Shown piece by piece: positions 5,979 through 7,409 of a DNA stretch of 7,409 bases. The DNA is from Zeimonas sp964538505 (GTDB lineage: Bacteria > Pseudomonadota > Gammaproteobacteria > Burkholderiales > Burkholderiaceae_E): contig CAZIDY010000079.1 of NCBI GenBank assembly GCA_964538505.1, positions 1-7,409 on the forward strand, read 5' to 3'. The position numbers and the translations under genes were made by a program. The stretch's first letter is position 1. Each line of letters starts with the position of its first letter. The notes under the pieces are model-generated. The model ran no database searches, was not told the DNA's origin, and saw only the letters and a program-made list of their open reading frames with translations.

Positions 5979-6221
5979 ATGCCTTGGATTACGCTGCATC
6001 GGCACGACTGGGAAGAGAGCGCTGTAAATCCGTGGCAGGTTGCGCACGAAGAACGCTGCACGAAGTGCGGGGAATACCGTCATCGGTTTTTCGATGCAAT
6101 CTCGCTTAAGCCCAGCGTCTGGGAAAAGGGTCAGCACCCCACCGCGCAGAAGTTGCGCGACGAAGGGCGCACCGAGACCGCAGGTTATTTCGACCGCGCC
6201 CGCAGACTAAGGAGTGCCTAA
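5979..6221 (+). CDS. Small CxxC protein inserted in the lysis cassette
   Basis: This 80-residue protein begins MPWITLHRHDWEESAVNPWQVAHEERCTKCGEYRHRFFD. The CTKCGEYRH pair of cysteines and the nearby His residues look like half of a zinc ribbon. The C-terminal half (PTAQKLRDEGRTETAGYFDRARRLRSA) is basic and helical. There is no membrane segment or signal peptide. GGGAG at 5966-5970 lies eight bases before the ATG, which starts one base after the endolysin stop, and its stop touches the spanin start region, so it is made with the lysis genes. I do not recognise its family. A role in lysis is inferred from position only; a regulatory or unrelated accessory function is equally possible. Confidence 0.68.
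   Translation: MPWITLHRHDWEESAVNPWQVAHEERCTKCGEYRHRFFDAISLKPSVWEKGQHPTAQKLRDEGRTETAGYFDRARRLRSA
6209..6214 (+). promoter_or_regulatory. Ribosome binding site that sets the inner-membrane spanin start
   Basis: AAGGAG at 6209-6214 is eight bases before GTG 6223. It overlaps GTG 6214, which therefore cannot use it, and it is six bases before the out-of-frame ATG 6221. The coding potential of the 6223 frame makes GTG 6223 the best start. Confidence 0.55.
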
Positions 6222-6222
6222 T

Positions 6223-6618
6223 GTGGTCCCGAATCCCTATCTGTTTGTGGCCTTCGGTCTGGCTTGCGTCCTGGCTGCTTGGGGCGGCTACAGTCACGGC
6301 GTATCGACTGCCTCAGACGCTTGTGCCGCTCGCGCCGCATCGGCTGCGCACGCCGCTGCTGTCGCTGCACGTCTCGACGCTGAAGCCGAGTCCGCACGCC
6401 GGGCTGAAGAGGCCCTACGAAATGCGCGCGCTGCGGCTGATTCCCGCGAAGCCCGATTGCGAGGCCAACTGAATGCACTGCGTCACGCCCCGCGTCCTGA
6501 TTGCGCTATCCCTGATGACCGGCTGCGCGACTACGCCGAGTCCGTCCGAGCCGCGAATCAGCTTGATGCGCCCGAGCGAATGTCTGACCGCATGCCCTCA
6601 ACTACCAACCCCGACTGA
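6223..6618 (+). CDS. Rz: Inner-membrane spanin (Rz-like)
   Basis: This 131-residue protein starts at GTG 6223 (read as Met) with VPNPYLFVAFGLACVLAAWGGYSHG. One N-terminal membrane helix spans about residues 6-22 with no cleavage site, as in type II anchored i-spanins. A long Ala- and Arg-rich helix follows (about 35-85: AARAASAAHAAAVAARLDAEAESARRAEEALRNARAAADSREARLRGQLNALRH), expected to form a periplasmic coiled coil. The C-terminal part is polar. With the outer-membrane lipoprotein spanin it fuses the two membranes in the last lysis step. The partner gene begins inside it in another frame, the classic Rz/Rz1 layout. An earlier GTG (6214) would add three residues. Assignment rests on topology and gene architecture, since spanin sequences are poorly conserved. 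Confidence 0.8.
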   Translation: MVPNPYLFVAFGLACVLAAWGGYSHGVSTASDACAARAASAAHAAAVAARLDAEAESARRAEEALRNARAAADSREARLRGQLNALRHAPRPDCAIPDDRLRDYAESVRAANQLDAPERMSDRMPSTTNPD

Positions 6619-6718
6619 GCGCGATGAACTCGCTATCACGCTCTGGACCATTGACCTGATCGACGCGGCAGCCGAATGCCGCCGCATGCACGAAACCTGC
6701 CGCAACGCAAAGGACTGA
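6473..6718 (+). CDS. Rz1: Outer-membrane lipoprotein spanin (Rz1-like)
   Basis: This 81-residue protein begins MHCVTPRVLIALSLMTGCATTPSPSEP. A short signal peptide with a hydrophobic core at about residues 7-15 ends in the lipobox MTGC, with Cys18 as the lipidated residue. A Pro-containing stretch (TPSPSEPR and later CPQLPTPTERDELA) follows, and the tail LWTIDLIDAAAECRRMHETC resembles the end of o-spanins from related phages. GAGG at 6461-6464 is eight bases before the ATG. The gene begins inside the inner-membrane spanin gene in the +1 frame, overlaps it by 146 bases, and extends 100 bases past its stop. The product should sit in the inner leaflet of the outer membrane and bind the i-spanin across the periplasm. 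Confidence 0.83.
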   Translation: MHCVTPRVLIALSLMTGCATTPSPSEPRISLMRPSECLTACPQLPTPTERDELAITLWTIDLIDAAAECRRMHETCRNAKD

Positions 6719-6722
6719 CGCC

Positions 6723-7217
6723 ATGCCCATCCTCACCACCGACATCATCTACCGCCTATCGGGCGGCGCATCCAACACCGACCCCGCTGCCGCGCTCGGC
6801 GGTGCCAAGTCCTCGACCTCCATGCCGTCCGGCATCTTCGACGACGTTTCGTCGGCAGAGGCCAGCGCGGGCGACATCGAGTACCGCTGCATCTACATCC
6901 ACAACAACCACGGTTCGCTCACGCTCCAAGCGCCGAAAATCTTCATCCAGGCCAACACCCCGAGCGCGACCACCACGGTCGCTATCGGCCTGGGCACCAG
7001 CGTGCAGGGCGGCACCGAGCAGACCGTCGCCGACGAGGGCACCGCACCCGCTGGCGTGAGCTTCAGCGAGCCGGCCGACTTTGCCGCAGGCATCGCGCTC
7101 GGCGACATCCCGCCCGCCGGCCACCGCGCCGTGTGGATTCGCCGCACGATCACCGCCGGCACTGCCGCTGCCAACGACAGCTTCACCCTGCGCGTGACCG
7201 GCGACACCAACCCGTAA
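6723..7217 (+). CDS. Probable phage structural protein, function unknown
   Basis: This 164-residue protein begins MPILTTDIIYRLSGGASNTDPAAALGGAKSSTSMPSGIFDDVSSAEASAGDIEYRCIYIHNNHG. The sequence is rich in Gly, Ala, Ser and Thr with alternating beta-strand patterns (SLTLQAPKIFIQAN, TTTVAIGLGTSVQGG, HRAVWIRRTITAGTAAANDSFTLRVTGDT). It has no signal peptide, membrane segment or cysteine-rich motif. AAAGGA at 6709-6714 sits eight bases before the ATG, and the gene follows the spanin stop by four bases. Beta-rich, low-charge proteins of this kind in phage late clusters are usually virion parts such as tail or decoration proteins. The opening TTDIIYRLSGGA.N.dp..aLGG resembles hypothetical virion-associated proteins of other proteobacterial phages. 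No named family is claimed. Confidence 0.7.
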   Translation: MPILTTDIIYRLSGGASNTDPAAALGGAKSSTSMPSGIFDDVSSAEASAGDIEYRCIYIHNNHGSLTLQAPKIFIQANTPSATTTVAIGLGTSVQGGTEQTVADEGTAPAGVSFSEPADFAAGIALGDIPPAGHRAVWIRRTITAGTAAANDSFTLRVTGDTNP

Positions 7218-7225
7218 CGCAACCG

Positions 7226-7409
7226 ATGATCCCCCGCAACTGCCTCTCGACCGTGCTTGACCGCCTCGTCACACAGGGCGGCTACGGCGCGTTCCGTGGC
7301 AGCGCGCACTCGGACTGGGGCCTGCACGTCCTGCACATCGGCCCGCAGGGCGTGGCGCACTACGCCCCCGGCGCAACGCTCGATCACCCGGCGCAAGCGC
7401 TGGCCGGGT
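7226..7409 (+). CDS. Unrecognised gene, 3' end cut by window edge
   Basis: From ATG 7226 an open frame of 61 codons reaches the right edge, beginning MIPRNCLSTVLDRLVTQGGYGAFRGSAHSDWGLHVLHIGPQGVAHYAPG. It starts eight bases after the upstream stop, on the same strand, with no strong Shine-Dalgarno, so it may depend on coupling to the upstream gene. Several His and Trp residues and no membrane segment are visible. The family cannot be named from this fragment. The spacing, strand and codon use match the rest of the cluster. Confidence 0.55.
   Translation, partial: MIPRNCLSTVLDRLVTQGGYGAFRGSAHSDWGLHVLHIGPQGVAHYAPGATLDHPAQALAG

Noticed and set aside
6221..6472. ATG-started 83-codon frame with a hydrophobic N-terminus overlapping the spanin gene
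   Set aside because: It shares the ribosome site, but the alternative frame from GTG 6223 gives a proper membrane helix plus Ala-rich coiled coil and the expected Rz1 overlap; this frame encodes no recognisable structure after its start.
1..7409. CRISPR array, tRNA, integrase, insertion sequence, defence system or diversity-generating retroelement
   Set aside because: No regularly spaced repeats, tRNA-like fold, transposase or integrase motif, reverse transcriptase or defence-type domain was seen on either strand; all substantial open frames are explained by phage genes.

Overview
The window is a GC-rich stretch of double-stranded DNA phage or prophage genome. Its composition, GC-ending codons and protein types fit a phage of a high-GC betaproteobacterium such as Burkholderia or a relative. 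That host is inferred from general resemblance, not from a search. There are no tRNAs, rRNAs, CRISPR arrays, insertion sequences or integrase genes, so temperate and virulent lifestyles cannot be told apart here.

Two tightly packed gene clusters diverge from a control region at about 2857-3005. The leftward (minus-strand) cluster carries virion genes: a scaffold-like coiled-coil protein (2856-2188), a major capsid protein (2155-1184), a 58-residue basic-tailed protein (1138-962) and a probable tail tube protein (958 running off the left edge). The rightward (plus-strand) cluster opens with a DUF4055-like portal protein (3006-4355) and a small BppU-N-like beta protein (4352-4666). A full Gram-negative lysis cassette follows: two small three-helix membrane proteins as holin/antiholin candidates (4663-4971 and 4959-5240), a GH19-type endolysin (5234-5977), an 80-residue CxxC protein (5979-6221), an inner-membrane spanin (6223-6618) and an overlapping outer-membrane lipoprotein spanin (6473-6718). 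The cluster ends with a probable structural protein (6723-7217) and an unrecognised gene cut by the right edge (7226 onward).

The genes cover two late functions. Scaffold, capsid and portal build the prohead; the tail tube and BppU-like proteins belong to the tail or adhesion apparatus. The holins, endolysin and spanins attack the inner membrane, peptidoglycan and outer membrane in turn. Nearly every rightward gene overlaps or abuts the next, which suggests one transcript with translational coupling.

The most notable feature is the divergent intergenic region. It holds two copies of the dyad TTTTCA-N5-TGAAAA with centres 31 bp apart, and the outer half-sites extend to a perfect 13-bp inverted repeat. 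It looks like a two-site operator controlling both late clusters. The separation of portal from scaffold and capsid onto opposite strands, and the near absence of connector genes between capsid and tail tube, are also unusual.
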